In this document: one piece after another, positions 1 through 9,901 of the stretch
Layout of the letters: each line of letters opens with the position of its first letter
How positions within the stretch are numbered: position 1 is the stretch's first letter
Source: Leadbettera azotonutricia ZAS-9
Lineage (GTDB): Bacteria; Spirochaetota; Spirochaetia; Treponematales; Breznakiellaceae
DNA: 64,000 bases
Direction: 5' to 3'
Assembly: GCF_000214355.1 (NCBI RefSeq)
Contig: NC_015577.1
Location: forward strand, 868,001-932,000
The notes under the pieces: generated by a model
What the model was told of the DNA's origin: nothing
Database searches by the model: none
Seen by the model: only the letters and a program-made list of their open reading frames with translations
Program-made: the position numbers and the translations under genes

Positions 1-1
1 C

Positions 2-1153
2 ATGGCATTAATATTCCTGAGCAAAGCGTATGTACGGGATCAGCGCTTGATGCTTGAAGAATTCGCTTATGCCGCCACTGTTGTGCGAAAACCATTTATC
101 CCGGTCTGGTTGGATAGCCTTGTGGATATACAGCAAGATTGCCAAAATATAGATGGTGACCGGCATCTTCTCAGTGCTTTGGAAATGCTTACAGCCAAAT
201 ATTCATGTACTGCCATCGATGAACTCATTGCCGAGTTGGAACGATTTACGCCTGATAATACACCTTATACACCTTCAACCCCGCAGATATGCGATAAACC
301 TTGTGAGGCTTATGAGGGGGATGAGCCATATATATTCATCAGCTACGCCCATGATGACGCAATACAGGTCTATCCAGAAATAAAGGAACTATACGAATCC
401 GGCTGGGATTTGTGGTACGACGAGGGTATTAAAGTAACAGAGCGTTATTTGCCCGTTATTGCCGATAATATCAGGCATTGCTCGGTATTTGTATTAATGC
501 TGACAAATCGCTGCTTAGTTCGGCCATTCGTGATGAATTATGAACTGGAGTATGCACGCCAGCGGGGAGTTCCCATTATTCCGGTCTTGTTAGAAGAATT
601 AACTCCGCAGCCATGGTCAGAGGAAAATGCTGCGAAGCTTTTAAAGGCGGCAATTGCACCGGATGTATTAATTGAACACATAAGTCGTGCCAGCTTGACG
701 AACCGGGGAACACGTATTGCTGTTCCACCTGCCATTAAACAAAATGTAGTATACGACGTTAATCTGCCGCTGGAAATGCCGGGGTTCAAGATCCTGGTAC
801 AGGGGGATGAGATAACCATTGTAAGGTATGTTGGTGATGACAGGGATGTTGTTATTCCCAGCACAGTTACATCGGTTGATGGAAAAATAACATTTCAGGT
901 TACTGCTATTTGTGACTATGCTTTTACAGGTGGCGGCAGCGGCATTTCCGGAATTGGAGTAAATATTGACTTGATGGCTTCCGGTATGTTTAATAAGAAA
1001 ATAAAGATTAACAAAGAATCCCTTGAGAATTGTAAATTATTGACAAGTGTTACGATTCCGGACAGTATTACCAATATTGGACAAGGTGCTTTTTCAGGCT
1101 GCAAATTACTAAAGGGAACCTCTAAAAACCACTTATTAAATATCCTGACATAG
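2..1153 (+). pseudogene. 5' part of a TIR / leucine-rich-repeat / TPR protein gene, interrupted by an IS5-family element
   Basis: The reading frame is open from the window edge and the true start probably lies upstream, because the first residues already fall inside a TIR fold (ALIFLSKAYV, then the PFIPVWLD strand). A second TIR domain follows at about codons 105-200 (PYIFISYAHDDA, later LWYDEGI and VPIIPVLLEE). From about codon 260 there are BspA-type (LRR_5) repeats of the form 'IPDSITNIGQGAFSGCK'. The native sequence ends at 1113. The remaining codons are read from the insertion sequence. Deleting the element and one copy of TAAA restores the frame exactly into the segment at 2364. TIR domains act in NAD-cleaving or assembly roles in immunity and signalling, but the role of this protein is unknown. 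Confidence 0.85.
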
Positions 1154-2359
1154 CTTATTAAATAATTTTTTTTGGAATTGATAAGAAAAAAACGAAAAAT
1201 TGATATAATTGGGCTTATTTATTGCCTCATTCATTCGCTCTTGCCCACAATCGTGTGTCGTGGACAGACTCCCCTTATGCATATGCCCGCTTTCCCCTCA
1301 TAAGAAATATATACCGCCAGAAATTATAGGTCAAATTCATAAGCGCTATATTAGCGTGTGCCCGTGCCATCCCTATACTCCGGACCACTATCCCTCTCAT
1401 CGTATTCGTCATCGTGGCAAATACATGCTCAACCCGCGCCCGTATTTTCGATTTCCGCGTGTTGTTCGCTTTTTGTGTCTTTGTTAACGGCCGGTTCCGG
1501 TATCCTTTCTCATGTATCCGATTTTTTGCCTTCCTGGGTATGCATTTCTGTATCTCTTCCCCAACATAGGCACTATCCGCATACAAAATGTTATCTTTCT
1601 CATCCACCAATTTTGATAATTCCTGACTGTCATGTACTGCTGCACTGGTCGTACTGAACTTCGTTATCAGTTTGCTTTCCGCGTCTATTTTTATATGGTC
1701 TTTATATCCGTAATGCCGTTCCTTGTTTTTGGTCGCCCACCGGGCATCAATGTCCTTTTGTGACTTTTTATGCTTTTTCTTTTTTCCTTCCCATTCTTCA
1801 GGCACCTTGCCTTCCTTTATCTTCTGGTTTTCCGCCTTGCTGTTCCGCTGCCGCGGCGCATCCACAAAGGTCGCGTCCACTATGCTTCCGCTGTAGCTTA
1901 TTATTTCCTGCTCCTCAAGCTGCCTGACAAATCGGTAAAATATCGTATCCAATATGTTTGCCTTTACCAGTTCTTCCCGAAAATGCCATATCGTTTTCGC
2001 GTCGGGAACGGTATCGCACAGAGCCAATCCCAGAAACCGTTGAAAACTCAACCTGTCTTTTATTTGGTATTCGGCCTGATCGTCACTTACATTGTACAGT
2101 TTTTGCAATATCAGTATTTTAAACATCATTACGTAATCAAAGGGCGGTCTGCCTCCCGGCCCCTGCGCCTCCTTTTTCAACGTTTTATTTAATATCCCAC
2201 GAAAATTATCCCATTTAATGTATTTGTTTAATTTTTCCAGGGGATCGCCGAGCGCGCTTAATTCTTTAAGCCTATCATTTTCATCAAAAAATCCATGCTG
2301 TTTCATGAATTTATTTTATCACAGTTCAGCTTGTTTTTAAAGAGTTTTTAGAGATGCCC
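1114..2359 (-). mobile_element. IS5-family insertion sequence (about 1.25 kb)
   Basis: The element carries one transposase gene and imperfect terminal inverted repeats: left end GGGAACCTCTAAAAAC and, read inward from the right end, GGGCATCTCTAAAAAC (14 of 16 identical). It is flanked by TAAA at 1110-1113 and at 2360-2363, a 4-bp target duplication. The boundary could be shifted by one base to give CTAA, so the exact target is ambiguous. It lies inside the leucine-rich-repeat region of the TIR gene. The precise duplication and intact transposase suggest a recent insertion. Confidence 0.88.
1275..2306 (-). CDS. IS5-family DDE transposase
   Basis: This 343-residue protein cuts and joins the ends of its own element. 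It has an N-terminal DUF772-like region (RPPFDYVMMFKILILQ), a lysine-rich linker at about residues 160-190, and a DDE catalytic core. The first Asp is in IVDATFVDAP, the second in YADSAYVGEE, and the Glu is in RARVEHVFATMTN. The length is normal for the IS5 group and no frameshift is seen, so it is probably active. It is the only gene of the element. Confidence 0.93.
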   Translation of the reverse strand: MKQHGFFDENDRLKELSALGDPLEKLNKYIKWDNFRGILNKTLKKEAQGPGGRPPFDYVMMFKILILQKLYNVSDDQAEYQIKDRLSFQRFLGLALCDTVPDAKTIWHFREELVKANILDTIFYRFVRQLEEQEIISYSGSIVDATFVDAPRQRNSKAENQKIKEGKVPEEWEGKKKKHKKSQKDIDARWATKNKERHYGYKDHIKIDAESKLITKFSTTSAAVHDSQELSKLVDEKDNILYADSAYVGEEIQKCIPRKAKNRIHEKGYRNRPLTKTQKANNTRKSKIRARVEHVFATMTNTMRGIVVRSIGMARAHANIALMNLTYNFWRYIFLMRGKRAYA

Positions 2360-2363
2360 TAAA

Positions 2364-5301
2364 GAATATAACTATTCCAGACAGCATCACAAGTATTAAC
2401 GAAAATGTTTTTTTGGACTGTAAATCGCTAAAAAATATTACTATTTCGAAAAGTATTACCGGTATTGGAAACTATGCTTTTGATGGCTGCAAATCGCTAA
2501 AAAACATAATAATCCCTGACAGTATTACCAGTATTGGGCATGGTGCTTTTGATGGCTGCAAATCGATCACTAATATTATCATCCCGGGCAGTATTACCGA
2601 CATTGAAGCGAATGCTTTTAGCGGATGCAAATCACTTATTTCTGTTTTTTTGCCGGATTGTGTGACAAGTATAGGCGTATCTGCTTTTTTCAAGTGTACA
2701 TCATTAGTCAAAATCAATATCCCAGATAGTGTTAAAAGCATTGCCGCCGAAGCTTTTGCACTTTGTAAATCGCTTACAGACCTTACAATCCCGGATAGAC
2801 TTATCAATATTGGCGATAGAGCTTTTAGCGGGTGCATATCTTTAAAGAATATAACTCTCCCCGAGGGGGTTAAGATTGGCAAAGAAACATTTTTTGGCTG
2901 CCATCAATTGGGTGCGGTTTTTAATGCCGGTAAAACAACCATTTTCTGCGGACCTCAAAATTGGTACTCAAAAAAACCATATGTTATCCCTGATGGTATA
3001 ATAACAATAAATCCCGGCTCTTTTTCAAGTTGGTCATTTGTTTCAAAAATAATCCATCAAATAGCATATAAGTCCCAAGTGTTTAAATGTCGATTACCCG
3101 ATAGTATAATCATTCCCGACAGCGTGACGGAAATTACTTCCGGTACTTTTGCAGACAGTAGTAATTTAAAAGAAATCATCATCCCAAATAGTATCACAAA
3201 CATTGGCGATAAAGCTTTTAGTAAATGTAAATCTCTGAGAAGTATCATTATTCCAGACAGTGTTACAAGCATTGGTAAAGGTGCTTTTAAAGGCTGTAAA
3301 GCACTAAAGAACGTAACAATACCGGAGAGCGTCGTGAATATTGGCGAAGAAGCCTTTTTTGGCTGCAAATTGTTAAAAAATGCCGTCATACCGGATAGTA
3401 TAACGAACAATGGTTATAAGGCTTTTCATAAAACTTCGAAGGAATTGTCAATTTCTAAAAGAAATCTAGTTGATGAAGTTCAAGAACAGGAAATGGAAGT
3501 ACAAGAAGTTGAAGAGATAAAGTCCGGACAATTACTTCCAAAATGTCATGAAACACCACGGGTTTATATATGTTGTGCAAAATGGGATGTAGAGCATGTT
3601 AGTACCTTACTGACAAAACTCTACTGGGAAGGATTTAATATTTATTATACTAAAACCACAGACGAACAGGAAATTGATAACAGTCAATGTGTTTTAGCGT
3701 TTTTTTCGAATAAAACAGTAAAATCAGGACAAGCAATGAATAAATTAAAACATGCGGTGTTGCGTGATCCCTCACGGATCATCCAGGTTTTTTTGGGGGA
3801 TTGTACCGATTGGCCCGATGAAATCAGAGATAAACTACATGACAGGCAGGCTATAATCCAAAGTCTCAGTTCAGAACAGGAATTTTCCGGAAAAATACGT
3901 GACAGCCTTCGGAAGTTTGAATGCAATATTGGACATCCCAGAGGGTTTGATGTGCAAAAACATGATGACACTGTTGAGTTAGTAAAATTCACCCCGACTG
4001 ATTTTCCTCGGGTTATTATACCGGAAACATTTCTTAATCCTCCTCTGCCGCTTACCGGTATTGGTGTAAAAGCATTTATGGATTGTGAGTCTGTGATAGA
4101 TGTTACTATTCCAAAAGGGGTTATAAGAATCGGTGGGGATAATCTTTTCATCGGGGCCTTTTCAGGATGTAAATCATTGAGAAATGTCAATATTCCGGAC
4201 AGCGTTATAAGCATTGGCACAGGTGCTTTTTCTTTTTGTGAAAAGTTAAAGAATGTTATCATACCGGAAAGCGTCACTAGCATCGGGGACAGTGCTTTTG
4301 GTTACTGCTATTCGTTAAAAGATATTGTTATTCCGGGCATCATTAATAAAATTGATGCCAATGTTTTTTCCGGCTGTGAATCATTAACATGTATCATCAT
4401 CCCGGATAACGTTGAGAAAATTGGAAGCAATGCTTTCTATTGTTGCAGATCGTTAACAAGCATTGTTATCCTCAATAAAGAAACAGCTATTAGTAAAGAT
4501 ACGTTTGAATATTGCGAATTTCTGACCATATACACATCGGTTAGTAGTAAGGCCTGGAAATATGCGAAAAAGCACAATATAAAACACGGTGATTATAAAG
4601 AAGCCATTGAATATTTTAATAAAGAAATAGAAACGCATCGGCAAGTATCTCCAAAGGATTCAAAAAAGCTGCTAGAATTACTTAATGCATTGAAGGAAGT
4701 ACAAATTAGGGTATATGGCGAAGAAAACGAGGCTGTTGCCACTACATATAATACTATCGGGGCAGCATACTTCAAGACAGGCGATGTTAATACGGCTTTA
4801 GAATATGCGCAAAAATCGTTAATGCTGCAAAGAAAGGTCCTTGATAATGAGCATATCGATGTTGTAAATACATTAGAAGATATTGGAACAGTATATAAGA
4901 AAATGAAAAACTATAAAAAGGCGCTGGAGTTCTCCCAAGAGGCCATTGCCGTTAGGGAAAAAGTCCTTGGCCTTGAGCATCCTGATATTGCAACACCATA
5001 TAACAACATAGGCTTGATATATAGCGATATGGGAAACCTTGAAACAGCGCTTGAATTCTACCAAAAGGCCCTTGCTATTAGGGAAAAAGTTTTGGGCCTT
5101 GAGCACCTTGATACCGCAATATCGTATAACAACGTAGGTTGGACATACCGTACCATGGGAAACCGTGAAAAAGCGCTGGAATTCTACCAAAAAGCCCTTG
5201 TCATTAGAAAAAAGATTCTTGGCCTTGATCATCCTGATACAGTGAGGGTATTTCAAAGAATAGCCGACCTGCGTAACCTTATAGGTAATACCGGAATCTG
5301 A
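2364..5301 (+). pseudogene. 3' part of the interrupted TIR / leucine-rich-repeat / TPR protein gene
   Basis: This segment continues the gene broken at 1113; joined, the protein would exceed 1,300 residues. It begins with many LRR_5 repeats of about 23 residues (up to about 3450). A third, divergent TIR-like domain follows at about 3550-3840 (PRVYICCAKWD, IIQVFLGD). A second LRR_5 block runs from about 4000 to 4560. The end holds tetratricopeptide repeats of the kinesin-light-chain type (EKVLGLEHPD...YNNIG). A TTG at 2413 could start a shorter product, but no convincing ribosome site is visible, so the fragment may be silent. LRR_5 proteins often bind surfaces; with TIR domains an intracellular sensor is equally possible. 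A hairpin terminator follows at once. Confidence 0.82.
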
Positions 5302-5303
5302 TT

Positions 5304-5323
5304 GACCGCGCAAGCGGTCTTTT
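5304..5323 (+). terminator. Rho-independent terminator after the TIR/LRR gene
   Basis: The 6-bp stem GACCGC / GCGGTC closes a GCAA tetraloop and is followed by TTTT. It starts three bases after the stop codon. Confidence 0.7.
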
Positions 5324-5374
5324 GCACAGTGGCGATGTACTATTCATTGAAAACGACTTGCCAGAGAATTATTG

Positions 5375-5728
5375 ATGGTGTATATTATTGTCAATATGGA
5401 CAGGGAAAAATTAAAGAAATTCGCTTTGGATGAATTCAAAAAACAAGCTCCAAAGGAAATTGCAAGGGACGAAAAGAGTTTGCATGAATTTACATTAAAA
5501 AATATCAACGAACCGCTTTTGGACAAATTGGTGGACGAGTACTGCCAAAAAAATCCGGAAGAGTTCGCTGTATTGAATGTATTCGGTGTCAGCGATGAAA
5601 AATTAAAAGAAATTACAGAGAAGACTGATGTGGCAAGTACGATTGAGAGAATTGAATACAAAAAAATCGTCAACAATGCGGGGCTTGCATATCAGGGAGA
5701 TATTCTGATTGAGTTGTTGATGAAATAG
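5375..5728 (+). CDS. Small charged protein of unknown function
   Basis: I do not recognise this 117-residue protein. It is rich in Lys and Glu, largely helical in appearance, and has no signal peptide or membrane segment. ATG 5375 is preceded by AGAGAA at a workable distance; ATG 5396 (MDREKLKKF) is an alternative and gives a more typical soluble N-terminus. It stands between the TIR gene and the RyR-domain gene on the same strand, so it could belong with either. The sequence alone gives no functional clue. Confidence 0.6.
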   Translation: MVYIIVNMDREKLKKFALDEFKKQAPKEIARDEKSLHEFTLKNINEPLLDKLVDEYCQKNPEEFAVLNVFGVSDEKLKEITEKTDVASTIERIEYKKIVNNAGLAYQGDILIELLMK

Positions 5729-5840
5729 GCAATGCTATTCTTGAACAGCGGCTGCGGGGTTAAAAGCCGGCACAGGGGAAGACGGGGCCGCTTTGGGCCT
5801 TCCCATAGCCAAAACGATTTATGCTAATAGGAGAAAAACA

Positions 5841-8009
5841 ATGAACATAGAAACGCTGGTCAGTCTAATCGCCATCGCTCTTGTCCTGTTTGGAGTCTTT
5901 TTTTATTTTTTCTATAAGCCGGCAAAGAATGTTACAAAAGAGTTTCCTCGTATTGTGTTTTTCACCGCCGTTTTCATTGCAGGGTTTATGCTTAACTGGA
6001 TAGGGGGCAGCCGCTTCTATAGCGAAGGCCGCAGTCCAAGGGAAATCATAAAGATCGGTTCGGCAGTTATCACCACTTTGCAAATGTTCGTCCTTAACGC
6101 AGGAATGGATCGAATCGAAAGCCTGTCCATAGGAAATTTATTTTACGGCATTGCCTGTGTCCTCTGCTATGTTGCTGCGGTGATTTGTACCGTGCTGCTT
6201 GCCGTGCACCTATTCTTCAAAAGCCTTTGGAACACCCTGTCCTTATTCTCCCTTATACGTTCATCAAAGAAAACATGGATCATCGTCGGAAAAGGTGTTC
6301 ATCAGGAAACCCTCCTCAAAGGTCTTACGCCGGACCAACAGAGCAATACCATCATAATCCCCAATGAGACCAATGAGAAAGAAAAAAAAGAATACATTGG
6401 CCGGGGTTTCCTTGTCATCAACGGGAAATTCAATGCAGGGATGCTTAAAAAAGCAAAGTTTTTTAATTCAAAGGAAACAACCCTTAAGGAAACAGTCCTT
6501 ATTGCTATTTCTGAAGATGATGTTGAAAACCTTGAAATAGCCAGAACCATAACAGAACACCTGAAAACCCTTTCGGATAGCGCCCATGACAAATTGCGTT
6601 TCTCCGCCCGCATTATGTACACCAACATCGAAAGGGTGGAGCATTTTAAATTCAGCGAAGGCGCCGGCGGGAGGATCCAGTTTTTTAATCCCCACGAAAT
6701 AACAGCGCGCACATTTTTGTTCGACAACCCTATTGCCAAATTTATCCCCCCTGAACGTATAGACACCGAAAAAGCACTCCTAATAGGCGGTTTTGATTTT
6801 CTGCACGTCTTTATAGGCTTTGGGAAAATAAACCGTGAATTCCTTAAACAGAGCATCGCAGCGAACCAAATTTTGGGGATGGATTACCATGCCCTTGTGA
6901 TTGACAAGGACATAAAGGACAGTCAAAGCAGCTTCATGAACCAGTGCGGCGGAATTTTTGCGGGCAGAGAGGAGAGGGACAGCGGAAAGTATTTCCCGGC
7001 GCCCCAGGAAGAATACAGGATCGAGTTTATGGAATGCAGCGCTCTTTCAAAAGAAATGTATGATACGGTAATAAGCCGTGTGAAAGATGCCGATGCTTCG
7101 TCCGTGATTGTTTCTTTGGGGGATGTCCAGTTAAGCGCGGAAACCGCCATGGAATTTCGCCAGCGGTGCTACGAGGACGGCATAACTGAGGGGATACACA
7201 TCTTTGTCCGGGCCGACGAGCATTCCCCCATTGTCGCCGTGGATGTGCTCAATGGCGATGCAAAAATCAAGATAGAACCCTTCGGCTTTGAGGATGCAAT
7301 TCTTGCCCTTGACCACATTGAGGACAGGTACATGGACATCCTTGCAAAACACATTTCGGCAAACTATGCAGGCACCGGCATTATGGAACAGCCTGAAAAA
7401 ATGGAAGAGCTTATAAACCTCAAATGGTGCAAAATTACCAACTTCGATCGTGAGTCAAACTTTTCCGCTGCCCTTTCGATCCGCATAAAATTGAACATGA
7501 TGGGTTTTGACCTTGTGTATGACAAGCCTGAAATTCAGGATGCAAGTGAAGAATTCAGGCGCGTGTACGGATTTGAACAGGCCAAGAAACTGCGCGAAGC
7601 AGAGGAGATGGAACGCGATGCCGAGGGCAAAATCGCAAATACCATCCGCAACAACCTTGCCCGGCTTGAGCACCAGAGGTGGAACGCCTTTCATTTGGCA
7701 AAAGGCTGGATGCCGATGCCAAAAGACAGGGTTACAGCGGCTGCACGGAAAGACGCGCTTACAAAACAGCATGCCTGCATCACCACCTTTGAAGGCTTGG
7801 ACGAATTAACCAAACTGCAGGCAGAACTGAAATGCAAAGACAATCCAAATTTGGATTATCCAACTACCCTTAAAAAAATCGATACCATGCACTATGATTG
7901 CGATCTAATGGATTGCCTTGAAGACAATCTTAAAAGCACAAAATACCGGATTGTAAAGCTGGGTGCCGATTCCGGGATATTTGAGCATCCATGCGGGACA
8001 ATGGCGTAA
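5841..8009 (+). CDS. Membrane protein with TrkA-N-like and RyR domains
   Basis: The 722-residue product has about four N-terminal membrane helices (the first is LVSLIAIALVLFGVFFYFF). A cytoplasmic Rossmann/TrkA-N-like region follows from about residue 140 (TWIIVGKGVHQE). The C-terminal RyR domain spans about residues 590-690 (LARLEHQRWNAFHLAKGW). ATG 5841 is chosen because AGGAG lies 7 bases before it; the frame is open further upstream without a better site. In bacteria, RyR domains occur with TrkA-N domains in predicted nucleotide-dependent conflict or ion-channel proteins (family knowledge). The neighbouring TIR gene would fit, since TIR enzymes make NAD-derived signals, but any functional link is inference. 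Confidence 0.75.
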   Translation: MNIETLVSLIAIALVLFGVFFYFFYKPAKNVTKEFPRIVFFTAVFIAGFMLNWIGGSRFYSEGRSPREIIKIGSAVITTLQMFVLNAGMDRIESLSIGNLFYGIACVLCYVAAVICTVLLAVHLFFKSLWNTLSLFSLIRSSKKTWIIVGKGVHQETLLKGLTPDQQSNTIIIPNETNEKEKKEYIGRGFLVINGKFNAGMLKKAKFFNSKETTLKETVLIAISEDDVENLEIARTITEHLKTLSDSAHDKLRFSARIMYTNIERVEHFKFSEGAGGRIQFFNPHEITARTFLFDNPIAKFIPPERIDTEKALLIGGFDFLHVFIGFGKINREFLKQSIAANQILGMDYHALVIDKDIKDSQSSFMNQCGGIFAGREERDSGKYFPAPQEEYRIEFMECSALSKEMYDTVISRVKDADASSVIVSLGDVQLSAETAMEFRQRCYEDGITEGIHIFVRADEHSPIVAVDVLNGDAKIKIEPFGFEDAILALDHIEDRYMDILAKHISANYAGTGIMEQPEKMEELINLKWCKITNFDRESNFSAALSIRIKLNMMGFDLVYDKPEIQDASEEFRRVYGFEQAKKLREAEEMERDAEGKIANTIRNNLARLEHQRWNAFHLAKGWMPMPKDRVTAAARKDALTKQHACITTFEGLDELTKLQAELKCKDNPNLDYPTTLKKIDTMHYDCDLMDCLEDNLKSTKYRIVKLGADSGIFEHPCGTMA

Positions 8010-8073
8010 CTTGGTAAAGAGGATGAAAATAAACGGGATAATACATAGTAAGGGTATTTACAGGTCATCCCCC

Positions 8074-9204
8074 TCACTCCATGCCGAACATCTTTTCCTT
8101 CAGGTCAAGGTAATAAAGGTAGTCAGCTGTCTTCACATTGGGAGGGCAGCGGTGATCGCAGAAGGGGATGTATCCGCCTTTGGCGACATATTTCTCCAAA
8201 GTCTTTAGGTAAGCTTTGATGGCTTCAGGGCCTTCGCCAAGGCGCATCTTGTCCACACCGCCCATGATGCGGAGTTCCCCGTCGTACTGATCCAGAAGCT
8301 CCCCGGGGTGGGTGCAGGAATTGACTTCGTAGGGGAAGAGACAGTTGATGCCGCTCTCAAGAAAGTAGGGGATGAGGGGCCGGACATCGCCATCGCAGTC
8401 GGTGTACCAGATGTCTATGCCGTGGGCTTTAAGTTTCTTGTTGAGCCGCTTGTAGCGGGGGACGACCACATCGCGGAAAAAATCCAGCGACACTATGGGG
8501 CCGTGGTTAAAGCAGATGTCTTCCCAGCCCGAGGCATAATCAAATTTGAAATGGGGCAGGAGCTGATCCATGGCATATTCCGTGCATTGGCAGGTAGTTT
8601 CAACTATGTCCTCCACCATTTCGGGGTAATCGTAGGTGGCGTAGGCAAGGCCCTCGAAGGTGAGCATGTCCCGCACTTTTCCTATCATGGAGCCGCAGGA
8701 AATGCCCAGGGGGAAGTCACGGGTATTGTCGGCGGGTATTTTTTTCCTGATCGCTTCAATGTCGATAATGCGGCTGGGGTGTTTGAGGTTGAAATGCTCC
8801 TCTTTTACTTTCTTCCAATCTTCAGGAGTAGTAATAGAAGACTTTAGGTAATGGGGAATGGAGCTGCCTCCTCCTTCGAGGGGAACCTCAGCCAGGAGGC
8901 CATCCTCATTAATGATAACGCGTTTGTCGCCCTTGATTTCCAGCTCCCTGCTTTGAATGGGAGGGCTCATGAAATTGGCGCCTCCAAGGACATCTATCCT
9001 GTCAAAGGCGAAAAGGATATCCGCCTCCTCGTTGGTCTTAATGCCGTTGTTGACGAATAAATCCCATTGGGTGAAGTTTTCATCCCAGTAGCCGAATTCC
9101 ATATTGAAGCTGCGGTCTACTGCTTTATAATGCATTTGATTGTTGAAACGTTCCCTTCCGGTCATGGCGGACTTCCAGGGTTTGCGTATGGGTGTGATAT
9201 TCAT
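8074..9204 (-). CDS. URO-D-fold family protein, probable corrinoid-type methyltransferase of unknown substrate
   Basis: The 376-residue protein belongs to the uroporphyrinogen decarboxylase superfamily, which includes MtaA/MtbA and aromatic O-demethylase methyltransferases. Start 9204 is preceded by GGAGA at 5 bases; a longer frame begins at 9237. The usual zinc-binding H-x-C is replaced by DCDGD, and a late FCDHRCPP could supply cysteine ligands. It is therefore a divergent branch, not haem biosynthesis. It stands alone, convergent with the RyR gene and divergent from the sigma-factor remnant. Its relation to the methyltransferases at 34-42 kb is only by family. Confidence 0.7.
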   Translation of the reverse strand: MNITPIRKPWKSAMTGRERFNNQMHYKAVDRSFNMEFGYWDENFTQWDLFVNNGIKTNEEADILFAFDRIDVLGGANFMSPPIQSRELEIKGDKRVIINEDGLLAEVPLEGGGSSIPHYLKSSITTPEDWKKVKEEHFNLKHPSRIIDIEAIRKKIPADNTRDFPLGISCGSMIGKVRDMLTFEGLAYATYDYPEMVEDIVETTCQCTEYAMDQLLPHFKFDYASGWEDICFNHGPIVSLDFFRDVVVPRYKRLNKKLKAHGIDIWYTDCDGDVRPLIPYFLESGINCLFPYEVNSCTHPGELLDQYDGELRIMGGVDKMRLGEGPEAIKAYLKTLEKYVAKGGYIPFCDHRCPPNVKTADYLYYLDLKEKMFGME

Positions 9205-9270
9205 AAAATCTCCTTCTTTGTATACCGAATGGTGCAATCTTTCCTCTTTATAGTGTTATATATATAGACA

Positions 9271-9890
9271 ATGGCAATAGATATCAAGACCTGGTACGAA
9301 AAGTACGGACCTATGGTGTTCCGCCGCTGCAAGGGTATGCTGCACAGCGAGGAAGACGCCCTTGACGCGGTGCACGACGTGTTTGTGCAGCTCATGAGGG
9401 CGAAGCTCGACGATCGTTACCCTTCAAGCCTGCTTTACACCATGGCTACCAACACCTGTCTCAACAAGCTGCGCTGGAGGAAACTTCTTCAACCAGGGAT
9501 CTTGAAGATCGTTCGGTGCTGGGTGCGGGCAGCACCATACAACTGGCATACAATGTCCCTGGGGGGGAAGATTTCGGCGTGATATTTTCCATAGACGGCA
9601 GGGCTGTGGTAACCCTCCATTATCCTTATAAAGAAAATATGAGCCCCCGTCTTGTTACCGGAAAACAGGTGCTTTTGGATGAGGCTTATACCCTGGATGA
9701 TGCCCCCCTGTTCGAATGTTTCTTTTTGGTTGCCGGGGAAAAGCCCCTGGATGCCAATGTTATACTTGGGCTCGCACGAAAGCTGGCATCGCAAAATAAA
9801 TCCCCTGGAGACCCCCAGAATATTATTGATGAGAGTGCCGAGGTTTTTAAGGGCTATCATCTTAATACCTTGACTGTGATTAAAAAGTGA
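9271..9890 (+). pseudogene. Remnant of an ECF sigma factor fused out of frame to the end of an anti-sigma-like gene
   Basis: The first 70 codons are a clear sigma-70 region 2 (DALDAVHDVFVQLMRA, ATNTCLNKLRWRK). The frame then runs into unrelated residues and stops at 9582. A second frame takes over near 9474 and reads to 9890 (AYNVPGGEDFGVIFSIDGRAVVTLHYP, later LFECFFLVAGEKPL), resembling the C-terminal DUF4384-like domain of proteins found beside spirochaete sigma factors. Sigma region 4 is missing, as is the N-terminal half of the second protein. The simplest reading is an out-of-frame deletion that joined two adjacent genes. A caspase-like gene follows immediately, which may have been controlled by this pair. 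Confidence 0.65.
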
Positions 9891-9901
9891 GGAATACCAG
9901 A

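Noticed and set aside
2400-4500. Tandem DNA repeats that could suggest a CRISPR array or satellite
   Set aside because: The repeats keep an open reading frame and encode LRR_5 units of about 23 residues with variable third positions; no spacers are present.
5729-5840. GC-rich inverted sequence (GGGAAG ... CTTCCC) as a terminator
   Set aside because: The stem is interrupted, no T-run follows, and it lies close before the start of the RyR gene; too weak to list as a feature.
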